A stretch of 64,000 nt of DNA from Bradysia coprophila (Eukaryota > Arthropoda > Insecta > Diptera > Sciaridae). This document shows, one piece after another, positions 46,151-57,115 of this stretch. The DNA lies in assembly GCF_014529535.1 (NCBI RefSeq), contig NW_023503608.1:8544501-8608500 (forward strand), given 5' to 3'. A program made the translations under genes and the position numbers. Every line of letters starts with the position of its first letter. The stretch's first letter is position 1. The notes below the pieces were generated by a model. That model was not told the DNA's origin, did not search any database, and saw only the letters and a program-made list of their open reading frames with translations.

Positions 46151-47020
46151 ATGAGTGATACAGAAGAAATTATAGTTGAACAACCCGCCAATGAAACAGA
46201 CGGCGCAAGAAATGTTGTTCATGCCAATAACAACGACGGCACAATTCGATCTGTCCAGTTAAAATTACCACCTTTCTGGAAAGCAAAACCAGAAATATGG
46301 TTTATGCAGATCGAAGCTCAATTTGCGACAAATGCTATAAGAGCCGACACATCCAAATACAATCATCTGGTTGGAAAATTAGACACCGATATCCTTGACA
46401 AAGTCAGTGATATTGTAATGAACCCACCAGACAATGATAAGTATTTAACTCTTAAAAATCGGTTGATCAAAGAATTTTCAGTCTCTGACCGTAAAAAACT
46501 AAAACATCTTTTCGACAATAATTCAATTAATGAAGCGTGCAAACCTTCAGAATTATTACGAAAAATGAAAGACAACACTTGTAACAAAGTCTCCGATGAC
46601 TTATTACAAGAATTATGGTTTAACCGACTACCACAAAACATCCAAAGCATTTTGTCGTATAGTTCCGAACCATTGGAACAACTAAGTCTCATGGCCGACA
46701 AAATTTACGAAACCATGGATTTAGATAAAATACAGACTTTTACCAAACAACAACCAGTCAATGACTGCGATCTAGCACAACAGTTCTGCAAACTGGAAGA
46801 CAAAATTGATTCTTTACAAAAAGAAATCAATAAGTCTAACTCCCGCATCAGATCTGATTCGCGAAATCGTAATAAGTCTAAATCTCCTAACCGAGATAAA
46901 CAATCTCCTAGCGGATTTTGTAAAAGTCATTTAGACTACGGTAAACGGTCGTGGCGTTGCACACCACCTTGTTCTTATCCAGACAAGAGCAATATAAAAA
47001 AACGCAACCCAAAAAACTAA
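46151..47020 (+). CDS. Gag polyprotein, outer element
   Basis: 289 residues. The capsid region runs from about residue 35 ([20 protein letters not shown]) to residue 190, with the conserved W-F spacing of Ty3/gypsy gag and FNRLP-like [11 protein letters not shown] basic serine/arginine stretch then precedes a single finger, [18 protein letters not shown], which is the CHCC form of CsRn1-type gag rather than a CCHC knuckle. The frame ends in a stop immediately after a slippery heptamer; pol overlaps by 70 nt in the -1 frame. Confidence 0.93.
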   Translation: MSDTEEIIVEQPANETDGARNVVHANNNDGTIRSVQLKLPPFWKAKPEIWFMQIEAQFATNAIRADTSKYNHLVGKLDTDILDKVSDIVMNPPDNDKYLTLKNRLIKEFSVSDRKKLKHLFDNNSINEACKPSELLRKMKDNTCNKVSDDLLQELWFNRLPQNIQSILSYSSEPLEQLSLMADKIYETMDLDKIQTFTKQQPVNDCDLAQQFCKLEDKIDSLQKEINKSNSRIRSDSRNRNKSKSPNRDKQSPSGFCKSHLDYGKRSWRCTPPCSYPDKSNIKKRNPKN

Positions 47021-50000
47021 ACAGCCAGTCAAACCAAGCGCAATTTGACGAAGGCAAAGACATAAGTCGCTTATACATTCAAGAAAAGAATACTGGAAAT
47101 ACTTTCTTAATTGACACTGGTGCCGACATATCAGTCATTCCACCAAGTTATAAAGAAAGAAGCCATGCTCCATGTCAATTCCAACTTCATGCAGCTAATG
47201 GTACTCCTATTAAGACTTATGGGAGCAAATCGGTCACTATTAATTTAGGCCTAAAAAGAAATATAAGATGGATTTTTATAATTGCAGACGTGCAACAACC
47301 CATCATTGGAGCTGACCTACTCCAAAAATTCGACTTACTCGTCGATATTAAAAACAACAGACTAATTGACAGTAAAACTTCAATTTCTTCTATCGGAACA
47401 ACCGTTGGTACACGAAAAAATAAAAATTCGATTAAAACCATATCGAACATTTCAGTTTACTATCAATTAGTCAACGAATTTCCAGATATTCTTGACTTGA
47501 CAAAATTTAAATCAAAAGTGAAACAGCACAATGTTAAACATCACATCGTTACCAAATGTGCCCCACTTTTTGCAAAAGCTCGAAGATTACATCCCTCTAA
47601 GCTTCCAATAGCTAAAAAAGAAATCGACGATATGCTTAAACTCGGTATATGTCGCCCCTCAGACAGCCCCTGGGCAACACCATTACTGATAAAAGAAAAA
47701 CCATCAGGTGGTTTTAGACCATGTGGCGATTACCGACGTTTAAATGCTGCAACGCAACCAGATCGATATCCAGTTCCAAACATCCAAGAATTTAACTATT
47801 TCTTGCATGGAAAAAAGATTTTCAGCGTTGTCGATTTAGTCAGAGCTTATAACCAAATACCCGTTCACGAAGACGACATACAAAAGACGGCAATCATAAC
47901 ACCGTTTGGTTTATTTGAATTTCCATTCATGACTTTCGGTCTATGCAATGCCGGTCAGACGTTCCAACGTTTTATGAACGAAGTCCTCAAAGAATTAGAC
48001 TTCTGTTTCGTCTACCTTGACGATATTCTAATTGCTTCCGAAAATGAAGAAGAACACAAAAAACATCTCAAAATACTTTTTGCTCGCCTCAACGACTACG
48101 GCGTAGTTATTAACTTGCAAAAATGTGTTTTCGGACAAAAAGAAGTCAAATTCCTCGGATTTCTAATAAATGAACACGGAACAAAACCTCTCGACAACCG
48201 AGTTAAATCAATATTAGACTTTCCCTTACCGGATACAGTCACCAAGCTCAAACGATTTCTCGGTATGATCAATTTTTTCCGTCGCTTCATGCCACACGCC
48301 GCAGAAACACAACTACCATTGTTTTCTTGCATGAAAGGCAACATAAAGAACGATAAAACACCTATCACCTGGACTGTGACCATGATAGAAGCTTTCAACA
48401 AATGTAAATCAGATTTAGCAAACGCAACTTTGCTAGCGCACCCTAAAACTGACGCACCTATCGGTTTACATGTCGATGCTTCCGATTATGCACTTGGAGG
48501 TGTAGTTGTTCAGTTTGTCAATAATAAATGGCAACCTTTATCATTTTATTCACAAAAATTAAATACTGCACAGCTTAAGTATTCAACTTATGATAAAGAA
48601 CTCTTAGCCATCTATGAAGGAATTAAACATTTCCGACAAATTTTAGAAGGAATGGAATTTACGATCTTCACAGATCATAAACCATTAGTTCATGCCTTCA
48701 CTCAAAAAGCTGACAAAGCAACCCCTCGTCAAATACGACAACTAAACTACATATCTCAGTTTTCAACTGATATTCGACATCTACCTGGAAAGAAAAATGT
48801 TGTTGCTGATGCAATGTCTCGAATAGAAACATTGAACATAATACATTCAATATCACTTGATAGCTCAATTGATTATAAATTACTAGCCGAAGCTCAAACC
48901 AGAGATATGACGGTAATCGACAAAGTAAAAAAAGACACGAGTCTTAAAGTTATTAAAACGGACTATCATGGTACAGACATATTTTGTGATATATCAACTG
49001 GAAACTTGAGACCGATTGTTCCTCCTGATTTTCGCAAAATTGTTTTTGACAAAGTCCATAACTTTGCTCATCCAGGAATCAAAGCTTCTACAACTACGAT
49101 AAAAAAAGATTTCGTTTGGCCAACTATGATCAAAGACATTCGAAATTATTGTAAAAGCTGTATTCCTTGTCAGAAGACCAAAGTCTCACGACACAACTCG
49201 TCGCCAATCACACCGATTGATATGCCGAATCAAAGATTCGATCATGTCCATTTAGACATTGTGGGTGCACTCCCTAATTCAGAAGGATTCAAATATGTCC
49301 TAACATGCATCGATCGTTTTACAAGATGGCCCGAAGCAATCCCTATGGAAAACCAAACCGCTGAAACATGCGCTAAACAGTTTTTCTTCCATTGGATTCC
49401 TCGCTTCGGCGTGCCAGAAGTTATAACAACCGATCAAGGTAAACAATTCGAATCAGATTTGTTCGCCGAATTAAATAAACTTCTTGGAACAAAGAGATTG
49501 AGAACAACAGCCCACCATCCTCAAGCCAACGGAATTCTTGAAAGATGGCATCGGATTGTTAAAGGAGCAATCAAGTGTCATTCAACACCTGATTGGATGA
49601 AAACGCTCCCTATTGTGATGTTAGGATTACGTTCAATAATTCTACCTCACATCAACGCTTCTGTTTCAGAAATGGTATATGGTACAAATATCCGTTTACC
49701 ATACCATTTTTTCCATCATACAGAAGAAGATCTTTCAAAAGATCCAAGTTCTTTCGTTGAAAAGTTAAAACGACATATGAATGATTTACAGCCTGTCCCA
49801 AGCGCTAATCATCATAAACAAAAAGTTTTTCTTTTCAAGAACTTAGATACTTGTACTCACGTATTCGTCCGTACCGATGGTTATAGAAAACCCCTACAAC
49901 CTAATTATGAAGGACCATACGAAGTAATCAAAAGAGATACTAAATTTTTCACTCTTAAAATTAAGGGAAAAGAAAAAGTTATCTCTATCGATCGACTAAA

Positions 50001-50118
50001 GCCATGTTACGAAATTCCGTTGCTCAACGAAATTTTTAAACAAACTAAACATGTAACTTTTGCAAACGATCTAGTACACTATTCTCTAAATGCCTATAAA
50101 AGCGGCAACAATATTTGA
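46951..50118 (+). CDS. Pol polyprotein, outer element
   Basis: Open for 1055 codons in the -1 frame relative to gag, so true pol probably begins at the shift near 47011. Order: aspartic protease ([13 protein letters not shown] near 47110, later IIGADLL), reverse transcriptase ([18 protein letters not shown], catalytic YLDDILIA near 48013), RNase H ([11 protein letters not shown] near 48470, DHKPL), integrase HHCC zinc domain (49050-49170) and DDE core ([18 protein letters not shown] in NGILERWHR). No internal stops or frameshifts, and all catalytic residues are present. No chromodomain or env. Confidence 0.95.
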   Translation: MALHTTLFLSRQEQYKKTQPKKLNSQSNQAQFDEGKDISRLYIQEKNTGNTFLIDTGADISVIPPSYKERSHAPCQFQLHAANGTPIKTYGSKSVTINLGLKRNIRWIFIIADVQQPIIGADLLQKFDLLVDIKNNRLIDSKTSISSIGTTVGTRKNKNSIKTISNISVYYQLVNEFPDILDLTKFKSKVKQHNVKHHIVTKCAPLFAKARRLHPSKLPIAKKEIDDMLKLGICRPSDSPWATPLLIKEKPSGGFRPCGDYRRLNAATQPDRYPVPNIQEFNYFLHGKKIFSVVDLVRAYNQIPVHEDDIQKTAIITPFGLFEFPFMTFGLCNAGQTFQRFMNEVLKELDFCFVYLDDILIASENEEEHKKHLKILFARLNDYGVVINLQKCVFGQKEVKFLGFLINEHGTKPLDNRVKSILDFPLPDTVTKLKRFLGMINFFRRFMPHAAETQLPLFSCMKGNIKNDKTPITWTVTMIEAFNKCKSDLANATLLAHPKTDAPIGLHVDASDYALGGVVVQFVNNKWQPLSFYSQKLNTAQLKYSTYDKELLAIYEGIKHFRQILEGMEFTIFTDHKPLVHAFTQKADKATPRQIRQLNYISQFSTDIRHLPGKKNVVADAMSRIETLNIIHSISLDSSIDYKLLAEAQTRDMTVIDKVKKDTSLKVIKTDYHGTDIFCDISTGNLRPIVPPDFRKIVFDKVHNFAHPGIKASTTTIKKDFVWPTMIKDIRNYCKSCIPCQKTKVSRHNSSPITPIDMPNQRFDHVHLDIVGALPNSEGFKYVLTCIDRFTRWPEAIPMENQTAETCAKQFFFHWIPRFGVPEVITTDQGKQFESDLFAELNKLLGTKRLRTTAHHPQANGILERWHRIVKGAIKCHSTPDWMKTLPIVMLGLRSIILPHINASVSEMVYGTNIRLPYHFFHHTEEDLSKDPSSFVEKLKRHMNDLQPVPSANHHKQKVFLFKNLDTCTHVFVRTDGYRKPLQPNYEGPYEVIKRDTKFFTLKIKGKEKVISIDRLKPCYEIPLLNEIFKQTKHVTFANDLVHYSLNAYKSGNNI
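47011..47017 (+). promoter_or_regulatory. Putative -1 ribosomal frameshift heptamer
   Basis: A AAA AAC in the gag frame, directly followed by the gag stop TAA. This is a canonical -1 slippery heptamer, and pol is in exactly the -1 frame. I did not find an obvious downstream hairpin by eye. Confidence 0.7.
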
Positions 50119-50193
50119 GAAAAGTACATTCACTTCTAGTCGTTCGAAAGAACAACAACTACAAGTAAATAAAATAAAATATTTAAATAAAAA

Positions 50194-50292
50194 ATGATGG
50201 AAACACTTAAAGACGCAAACACCGGTCTAAAGTGTATCATTGATACCGGAAGTCCATTTTCATTATTCCCACAATTTGAAATCAATGGACGA
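50194..50292 (+). CDS. Outer element ORF3, 5' part: second protease-like domain
   Basis: A new frame starting at ATG 50194, 75 bp after the pol stop. It reads 33 codons and contains the retroviral-type protease motif CIIDTGSPFSLFPQ. It is cut by the inner element, whose target duplication ACGA supplies its last bases. The same frame resumes after the inner element at 57116. The active-site triad is DTGS, different from DTGA in the pol protease of the same element. Confidence 0.8.
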
Positions 50293-50469
50293 TGTAGTGC
50301 CCCTTACTATATTAAGTAAGAGAGAAGTAAGTTCTCTCTCTTTAGTATAAGAACCATGAATATGTTACTTAAGTGAATAAAGAATCATTCCATATTATAT
50401 CGTCAAGCAGTGCGTTTCACTTAATACAACACTCCCGTTAAGACTATATAGACCAATTATATATATACA
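50293..50469 (+). repeat. 5' LTR, inner element
   Basis: 177 bp starting TGTAGTGCCCC and ending ATATACA. Contains an AGTAAGAGAGAAGTAAG run and an AATAAAG polyadenylation-type signal. Same sequence as 56935-57111. Confidence 0.93.
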
Positions 50470-50482
50470 TGGCGACCGTGAC
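50470..50482 (+). promoter_or_regulatory. Primer-binding site, tRNA-Arg type
   Basis: TGGCGACCGTGAC directly after the LTR. It is followed by a run of about 20 A. Confidence 0.75.
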
Positions 50483-50593
50483 AGTGATATAAAAAAAAAA
50501 AAAAAAAAAAAACGATAAGTGGTCGGGTTAGTGAAACCGTTGTACTGCAAAGTAAATAATTATTAATAAAGTGAATCATTAAATGAATAAATT

Positions 50594-50821
50594 ATGGGCA
50601 CATCTGACTCAAAGCCGCAAACCGCCACAACGGATGGTACTAACAGTAATACTGATGTTAATAGTGTCAATATAATTCAAGAATTTTCCGAACACAAAAC
50701 CAGCACTGGCATTTGTTTATTAATAATAGTGGTACTATTGGCAATTCACTTTATCTATAAATTTTACACGTTACATAAAAAGTGTATCGTAAAGCGTGAG
50801 AGACAAGTACGCCAAATTTGA
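50594..50821 (+). CDS. Small leader ORF with MG start and one membrane segment
   Basis: 75 residues. It begins MGTSDSKPQ, a possible N-myristoylation signal, has a polar T/N-rich stretch, one hydrophobic helix (GICLLIIVVLLAIHFIY, about residues 39-56) and a basic C-terminus (KKCIVKRERQVRQI). It is the first ATG frame after the LTR. I recall similar small frames in the leader of some 412/mdg1 relatives, but cannot confirm it here. Function unknown; membrane targeting is only an inference. Confidence 0.65.
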   Translation: MGTSDSKPQTATTDGTNSNTDVNSVNIIQEFSEHKTSTGICLLIIVVLLAIHFIYKFYTLHKKCIVKRERQVRQI

Positions 50822-51716
50822 ATATTGAATATAAAAACAGAAAAATAAACCACGAACAATATTTGACGGGATTTGAAAAATAAATGAACAAATAACATTA
50901 CTGGAATTGATGGACATCCAAGAGCACAGGCACGAAAATTCGTACAAATTTGGTCCGTGGGGTCCGTGGAAAACAGGAGAACATTGCTAAGTCAACAGCG
51001 AAGGCACAGAAAATCATAGATCGCACAGGCGCGTAAGGTCGTACAAAATTTGGCCCTGGGTAAACAGATACACATAGCAACAGGTATGAGTTATGGAAAT
51101 TAAAATTTGATTTTTTTTTTATAAGAAAATGTTTTAAATTTTGAAGTTTTTATATGTAACGACACGCGATTGAAAATTATATTTTATGCTTACGTTTTAA
51201 AATCGATGTTATATGAGAACGATTGTTTATTTTGCGACAGGATGTTGAAATATTAAATACGACGAAAAGTTGTTCTAATTAAAAAGAAAGAAAAAATATT
51301 TTTTTCTGATGTCAGCGAATTTAACACGCGCAGTTTTGAAATTCTTTACACGCGCAGTTTTGGAATTATTTTTTTTTTCGCTTACAATCGGTATTTGGTA
51401 TTATTTTATGAAAGAAATACGATACTAAGTTTGGGACAGGATGTATAAATTTTGAAAATAATTGCAACATTGTGATTGATAAAGCAAACAAAGCGTATTT
51501 AATGGTACGAAATGGAAACGTTTGAATCAAAGCCTTTATTTGATTTAACGGAATTTTTAATTGTTTATTTTTCAATTTTATTTTTCTTGATGGTCTTGTC
51601 ATTGGTTTTAATTTGGTTTTATTGTCAAGCCCGAACGAATAGATTCATTTGATGTGTTTATATTGTTGGAAATCTGGTGAAGTTGATACGAATAAGTATT
51701 TTTTATTTGGCAAAGT
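50822..51716. other. Untranslated leader of the inner element
   Basis: About 0.9 kb between the small frame and gag, AT-rich, no supported frame. A GGCGCGTAAGGTCGTAC-like motif recurs (CACGAAAATTCGTACAAATT at 50934; GTAAGGTCGTACAAAATT at 51032), and ACACGCGCAGTTTT(G)GAA is duplicated at 51324 and 51348. Confidence 0.6.
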
Positions 51717-52946
51717 ATGACTACATGGACACAATTAAGTACTAAATTAGACGAACACAGAATAGAATTTGAAAGAATTTATAAATGCCTGAGTGTTTCA
51801 ATTAAAAGGAAAATTCAACGTGAAACTTTCGATAAACATTTACAAGACATTATTGAAGTATATAACGCTGCGACAAAGTTGATAAGAACGCACGATCTGC
51901 AAGAAGACCATTTGACTTATTGTACGGAATTTCACACAAAAATTAGAGATCGTCTTCTCAAATTGTTTGGAACTTTGAAAGTACACATTGTAGTACCCCC
52001 CGGAGTAAAAGAAATTGACCCAAAAGTACTTGATAAAGGTGATTCAGACTCAGATTCAGAAATGGTACAATCAGCTGAAGAGTTTCTTGCCTTGGCAGGA
52101 AAAACTATCTCTAGGAATTATGCAGGTGACCCATTAGCCCTTACAGCTTTCATAAACTCTATCAAACTTCTCGAGAAGATGGCAGGTACGACGCACGTTA
52201 CCCTTTTGATAACATATTTAATGACTAAATTGGAAGATAAGGCTATGGAATCAGTCCCTGAAGATCCACAAACTATTCAAGAAATAATTGATGGACTTAA
52301 AGTAGGCATTAAACCTGAGACGTCTAAAGTAGTAAAGAGTAGGTTACAGGCTTTGAAGTTTGACAGATTCAAGGTTCAAGACTTTGCCCTTGAAGCGACG
52401 AAATTGAGTGAAGCACTCCAAAGAGCTTTAGTGTTGGAAGGTGTTGGTAAGGTCAAAGCACGAGAAATGTGTGTAGATGAAACTATTGACATGTGTCGGG
52501 CGAATGCTCGAAGTGATCTGATTAAAGCCGTATTATCAGCGTCTCAATACAATGATCCTGATGAAGTAGTTGCTAAACTGATTTTAGAATCGTCTACCGA
52601 AAAGCAGGAAAAGCAAGTGTTAGCATACAAGGCACAGTTTAGAGGTAAACGGGGAAAAGGTAGAGGCCGTGGTGGTTACGGTAATTACGGTAATAATTAT
52701 GGAAACTATAATAAATGGAATGGTGGAAATAATAATTACCATCAAAACGGCAATGGTCGAGGTAATAATGGTAGAGGAAGATCCTGGAATCGTGGCCGTG
52801 GTCGTGGTCGCGGAAGTTATCAGAATTATCAAAATTATCCGAATCACTCAGTTAGAATAGTCGAGGCTTTGGGAAACGAGGAAGCCCCTCAGCGATACCA
52901 GCAGCTGGGGGAAACAACAGCAATGATGCCGTATCAGTCTCAATAG
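51717..52946 (+). CDS. Gag polyprotein, inner element
   Basis: 409 residues. The capsid-like helical region covers about residues 100-300. No zinc knuckle is present; instead residues about 305-380 are rich in RGR, RGG, GNYGN and NNYH, a nucleic-acid-binding low-complexity tail. It ends at 52946, 20 bp before the pol ATG, so pol is a separate downstream frame or is reached by re-initiation or readthrough with a shift. Confidence 0.88.
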   Translation: MTTWTQLSTKLDEHRIEFERIYKCLSVSIKRKIQRETFDKHLQDIIEVYNAATKLIRTHDLQEDHLTYCTEFHTKIRDRLLKLFGTLKVHIVVPPGVKEIDPKVLDKGDSDSDSEMVQSAEEFLALAGKTISRNYAGDPLALTAFINSIKLLEKMAGTTHVTLLITYLMTKLEDKAMESVPEDPQTIQEIIDGLKVGIKPETSKVVKSRLQALKFDRFKVQDFALEATKLSEALQRALVLEGVGKVKAREMCVDETIDMCRANARSDLIKAVLSASQYNDPDEVVAKLILESSTEKQEKQVLAYKAQFRGKRGKGRGRGGYGNYGNNYGNYNKWNGGNNNYHQNGNGRGNNGRGRSWNRGRGRGRGSYQNYQNYPNHSVRIVEALGNEEAPQRYQQLGETTAMMPYQSQ

Positions 52947-52966
52947 TCCAAAGGAAGGTTCTATCT

Positions 52967-55900
52967 ATGAACCCAAACTACTCAGATTTTATAGTTTTGA
53001 GTAGTTCGATTTCAAATAAACAATGCACATTCCTAATTGACACGCAGGCGGACATAACTCTCTTAAAAATTTGCGCAGTCCGCCCAAGAGCGCTATTAGA
53101 TGTAGAAAATTTGATTGACATAACAGGAATAACGGAAGATCCCATAACGACTTTGGGTTGTACGAATGCGACGTTGGGTAATGACGATTTTAGAGTAAAT
53201 TTTCCAGTACATGTAGTACCAAATGAATTCAATATTCCGTCAGATGGGATCCTAGGTAAAGACTTCATGAAACATTTTAGATGCAATATAAATTACGGAG
53301 ATATGACGTTTAGATTTACATTAAACGAACAAATGATTACGGTACCAATAAGGGAAGGTCCCGAAGTAAATACGATAGTTTTACCCGCGAGAAGTGAGGT
53401 AATTAGACAATTCAATTTGAAAAAAGAAGTGTTAGAACCCCAGTGGGTCGATTCTTGGGAAATTAGTGCAGGAGTCTTCACAGCTCGCACAATAATTAGC
53501 TCAGCTCAGCCGTTGATCCGAATTCTCAATACTACGGATAAAGTACAAATAATGAAAAATGACCGTCTACCAATTCAGAAGTTGTCAGATTATAAGGTTT
53601 ACACAACGAAAAAGGAAATCTCTTCTAAAGAAAGGACAGAAACTTTACTGAAAATTTTAGAAAACAAAGTTCCTAGTTACGCTAAAGAACAGCTTTTCCC
53701 GTTGATAGAAGAATATGCGGACGTTTTCGCATTAGAAACTGACAAGATGACCACAAACAATTTTTATGAGCAAAAATTAAGGTTAAAAGATGACACACCG
53801 GTTTATATAAAAAATTACCGTACACCGCACAGCCAGATTAATGAAATAGAAGCTCAGGTGAATGAATTTTTAAAAAATGACTTAATAGAACCAAGCGCAT
53901 CCGAGTATAATAGCCCTTTGATTTTAGTCCCGAAACCCCCTTTGAATGGTCGTGAACGATGGAGACTATGTCTGGATTATCGCCAAGTTAATAAAAAATT
54001 AGTGGCAGACAAGTTTCCACTGCCTAGAATGGATCAGATATTAGATAGTTTGGGAAACGCAAAATGTTTTTCGGTCATTGATTTGTTCCAGGGATTCCAC
54101 CAGGTGCCATTAGAAAAGAATTCCAGAGACATAACGTCTTTTAGTACTAGTACTGGGTCATACAGATGGAAAGTTTTGCCTTTCGGGTTAAACGTTTCAC
54201 CGAATTCATTTACTCGCATGATGACAATTGCCTTTTCAGGTATTCCCCCAGAACAGGCATTTCTCTATATTGATGATGTAGTCGTGATAGGGAAAAGCGA
54301 GAAGCATCATTTACAAAATCTCAAAGCAGTATTCCAAGTGTTGCGAGACAGAAATTTGAAAATACATCCTCATAAATGCAAGTTTTTCGAGCCCGAAGTA
54401 ACCTTTTTAGGACATTTGTGTACTCCTGATGGCATATTGCCAGACCCTAGGAAACACGAGAAAGTTAAAAATTATCCAGTTCCCACAGACAAAAACGCTG
54501 CACACAGATTTGTATCATTCGCAAATTATTATCGACGTTTCATCCCACATTTTGCGACTATAGCAAAACCATTGAACAATTTGACTAAAAAAGACGTGAC
54601 CTTTGAATGGACTGAACAATGCCAAGAAAGTTTCGATACATTAAAGGAAATTTTGACAAAACCACCAGTTTTAGCTTACCCAGACTTTTCTAAGACTTTC
54701 ATAGTCACAGTCGACGCCTCAATAACAGGTTGTGGGGCTGTACTGAGTCAGCTACATGACGACAATGATCTACCAATTTATTATGCATCAAAGTCATGGT
54801 CTAAAGCAGACGCAGTGAAGTCGACTCCAATTCAAGAATGTTTGGCCATTCACTTTGCCTTGACCCAATTTAGACCTTATGTGTACGGAGTACCGTTCCG
54901 AGTCCGTACAGATCATAAATCACTTATTTATCTATTTACGCACAAGACTTTGTCTCCTAAACTTATTCGTATTAGGCTGGACCTCGAAGGCTACGATTTC
55001 ACAATAGAACACATTAGTGGAGCTAAGAATGTAGTGGCCGACGCCCTATCGCGATTAAATATTAAAGATTTACTAGATTTATATGGAAAAACAAAGACAG
55101 TATATGTTATGACAAGATCCAAAACAAGAAATTTGAAAAAGGAAAATGAAATGACGACCAATGAAAATTTAAATAAAACACAAGAAATAAGTTACGTACC
55201 GGTAATTGAACAATTAAATGCGCATATAAATAAAAAGATACCTCGAATAATGTGTACGCGTACAGAAGGAAGTAAAGACGAGGTAATAGAGCTCAATATA
55301 TACGAAAATTATAAGAAACTGATCAGTATGAAAGTTCCGGTAGAAATACGCAATGATTTATCAATTCTCGAGAAAGTAATTAATAGTTTACAAGAAATTG
55401 CGATAAAGAAAAATTTTAACGAAATTCAGTGGTCGCTAAACGATATTATGTTCAAATTTGTATCAATTAACGTTTTTAAAGAAATTTGCAAAAATAAATT
55501 GAATAAACTACGAATAGTGTTAATTAAAAGCCCGATTTTGATCAATGATAAGACAAAACAAAATGAACTCTTAATGTACTTTCATGACAATCCGATTTTT
55601 GGAGGACATGTAGGTCACAAGAAACTCTACGCAAACTTAAGGAGTTATTATGCCTGGAAAGGCATGAGGCGAGATGTTGCCTCTTTTGTCAAAAGTTGTA
55701 CGAAGTGCAAACTAACGAAAGTCAGTGTGAAGAACAAAGAAGCCCTCGTATTAACAAATACTCCCCAGGCCCCCTTTGATGTAGTAGTGATAGATACCAT
55801 AGGCCCATTGCCTACTTCCCTTAATGGAAATCGCTATGCGATTACGTTAATTTGCGATTTAAGCAAATACTTGGTAATCATTCCTATTCCGGACAAACAG

Positions 55901-56593
55901 GCTCTTACGGTAGCCAGAGCTATTTTCAATAATTTCGTGTTAATCTTCGGCCTGATGAAACAGGTCATCACCGATCTGGGAACGGAATATGTGAATTCAG
56001 TGTTAGAAAGACTATGGGTCCTTTTCCATGTGACCCACAGCAAATCCACTGCTTATCACCATCAGACAGTGGGTACAGCAGAGAGGAGTCACAGAACGTT
56101 TAACGAGTATGTCAGAACTTACATTTCCGGTCAGCTCGATAACTGGGAAGAATATTCAAAATATTTCTCGTTCTGTTATAATATCTCCCATCACGCGTCT
56201 TATGATTTCAAATACTCCCCCTATGAATTGATATTTTGTAAGAGCCCAGTGCTCCCATTCGATTGGATGGATGGTCGAATTGACCCAATCTATAATATCG
56301 ATGACTTTAGCAGGGAAGCGAAGTGCAGACTACAAAGAGCACACGTAGACGCCAGAAATCTTATTGACAAGATGAAACTAAGGAACAAAATGAACTATGA
56401 CCGTTCTGCCAAACCGATAGAATTAGAGTTAAATAATAAAGTAAAGTTGTTTAAGGAGCCATATGATAAACATTCGGAACGCTACGACGGTCCATTCATA
56501 GTTAAGGATATCCAAGGATCAAATGTTACGATCACAGATGGCGACAAGTTTTTGAAAACTGTGCATAAAGATAGAGTCCGAAAATATGAATGA
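52967..56593 (+). CDS. Pol polyprotein, inner element
   Basis: 1208 residues, uninterrupted. Protease region near 53030 with FLIDTQADITLL: Gln stands where the DTG motif has Gly, while the later GILGKDFM flap-side motif is present. Reverse transcriptase has LCLDYRQVNKKL and the catalytic YIDDVVVIG near 54266. RNase H has TVDASITGCGAVL and RTDHKSL. Integrase has the HHCC zinc domain near 55580-55720, then VVIDTIGPLP, TDLGTEYVNS and GTAERSHRTFNEY with its catalytic Glu. The element is structurally complete, and no env frame follows. Confidence 0.94.
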   Translation: MNPNYSDFIVLSSSISNKQCTFLIDTQADITLLKICAVRPRALLDVENLIDITGITEDPITTLGCTNATLGNDDFRVNFPVHVVPNEFNIPSDGILGKDFMKHFRCNINYGDMTFRFTLNEQMITVPIREGPEVNTIVLPARSEVIRQFNLKKEVLEPQWVDSWEISAGVFTARTIISSAQPLIRILNTTDKVQIMKNDRLPIQKLSDYKVYTTKKEISSKERTETLLKILENKVPSYAKEQLFPLIEEYADVFALETDKMTTNNFYEQKLRLKDDTPVYIKNYRTPHSQINEIEAQVNEFLKNDLIEPSASEYNSPLILVPKPPLNGRERWRLCLDYRQVNKKLVADKFPLPRMDQILDSLGNAKCFSVIDLFQGFHQVPLEKNSRDITSFSTSTGSYRWKVLPFGLNVSPNSFTRMMTIAFSGIPPEQAFLYIDDVVVIGKSEKHHLQNLKAVFQVLRDRNLKIHPHKCKFFEPEVTFLGHLCTPDGILPDPRKHEKVKNYPVPTDKNAAHRFVSFANYYRRFIPHFATIAKPLNNLTKKDVTFEWTEQCQESFDTLKEILTKPPVLAYPDFSKTFIVTVDASITGCGAVLSQLHDDNDLPIYYASKSWSKADAVKSTPIQECLAIHFALTQFRPYVYGVPFRVRTDHKSLIYLFTHKTLSPKLIRIRLDLEGYDFTIEHISGAKNVVADALSRLNIKDLLDLYGKTKTVYVMTRSKTRNLKKENEMTTNENLNKTQEISYVPVIEQLNAHINKKIPRIMCTRTEGSKDEVIELNIYENYKKLISMKVPVEIRNDLSILEKVINSLQEIAIKKNFNEIQWSLNDIMFKFVSINVFKEICKNKLNKLRIVLIKSPILINDKTKQNELLMYFHDNPIFGGHVGHKKLYANLRSYYAWKGMRRDVASFVKSCTKCKLTKVSVKNKEALVLTNTPQAPFDVVVIDTIGPLPTSLNGNRYAITLICDLSKYLVIIPIPDKQALTVARAIFNNFVLIFGLMKQVITDLGTEYVNSVLERLWVLFHVTHSKSTAYHHQTVGTAERSHRTFNEYVRTYISGQLDNWEEYSKYFSFCYNISHHASYDFKYSPYELIFCKSPVLPFDWMDGRIDPIYNIDDFSREAKCRLQRAHVDARNLIDKMKLRNKMNYDRSAKPIELELNNKVKLFKEPYDKHSERYDGPFIVKDIQGSNVTITDGDKFLKTVHKDRVRKYE

Positions 56594-56934
56594 ATCGTCA
56601 CAAAAATAAAAGAATGATTTTAATATTTTTATGATTTTATTGTGAAGTTTTATTTTTAAATTAAGGTTAAAGATTAAGGGTTAATTTACAATTTAATTTT
56701 TATTTCAATCTGCAATTCAGTTTGAAATTATGTTATCATAAATTTCTTTAAAAAAAAAAAGGGACGGTGAGAGTCGCAATCTCACAAAGTGAAATCAAAT
56801 CCCAAAAATTAATAAATTATAAGCAATGGTTAGTTTTAAGACTAAGAAAAGTTTAACTTTCAAAAGGAAATAAATAATGTACGAAATAAATAATAATACG
56901 ATTGGCATACACCAATCTAGCCGAAGAGGGATGG
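56594..56934. other. 3' untranslated region and polypurine tract, inner element
   Basis: AT-rich, no coding frame. The end GAAGAGGGATGG (56923-56934) next to the LTR is the polypurine tract for plus-strand priming. Confidence 0.75.
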
Positions 56935-57111
56935 TGTAGTGCCCCTTACTATATTAAGTAAGAGAGAAGTAAGTTCTCTCTCTTTAGTATAAGAACCATG
57001 AATATGTTACTTAAGTGAATAAAGAATCATTCCATATTATATCGTCAAGCAGTGCGTTTCACTTAATACAACACTCCCGTTAAGACTATATAGACCAATT
57101 ATATATATACA
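56935..57111 (+). repeat. 3' LTR, inner element
   Basis: 177 bp, no difference from 50293-50469 seen by eye. Confidence 0.93.
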
Positions 57112-57115
57112 ACGA

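Larger units (their letters stand above)
50293..57111 (+). mobile_element. Inner (nested) Ty3/gypsy LTR retrotransposon, 412/mdg1-like
   Basis: Complete 6819-bp element in the same orientation as its host element. LTRs 50293-50469 and 56935-57111 (177 bp, TG...CA) look identical. The target duplication is ACGA (50289-50292 and 57112-57115). Primer site TGGCGACCGTGAC abuts the LTR and fits tRNA-Arg, as in the 412/mdg1 lineage. It carries a small membrane-type frame in the leader, gag with a glycine/arginine-rich tail, and pol. It arrived after the outer element. Confidence 0.95.

Noticed and set aside
48096-48401. Minus-strand frames inside both pol genes
   Set aside because: Shadows of the intact plus-strand pol frames.
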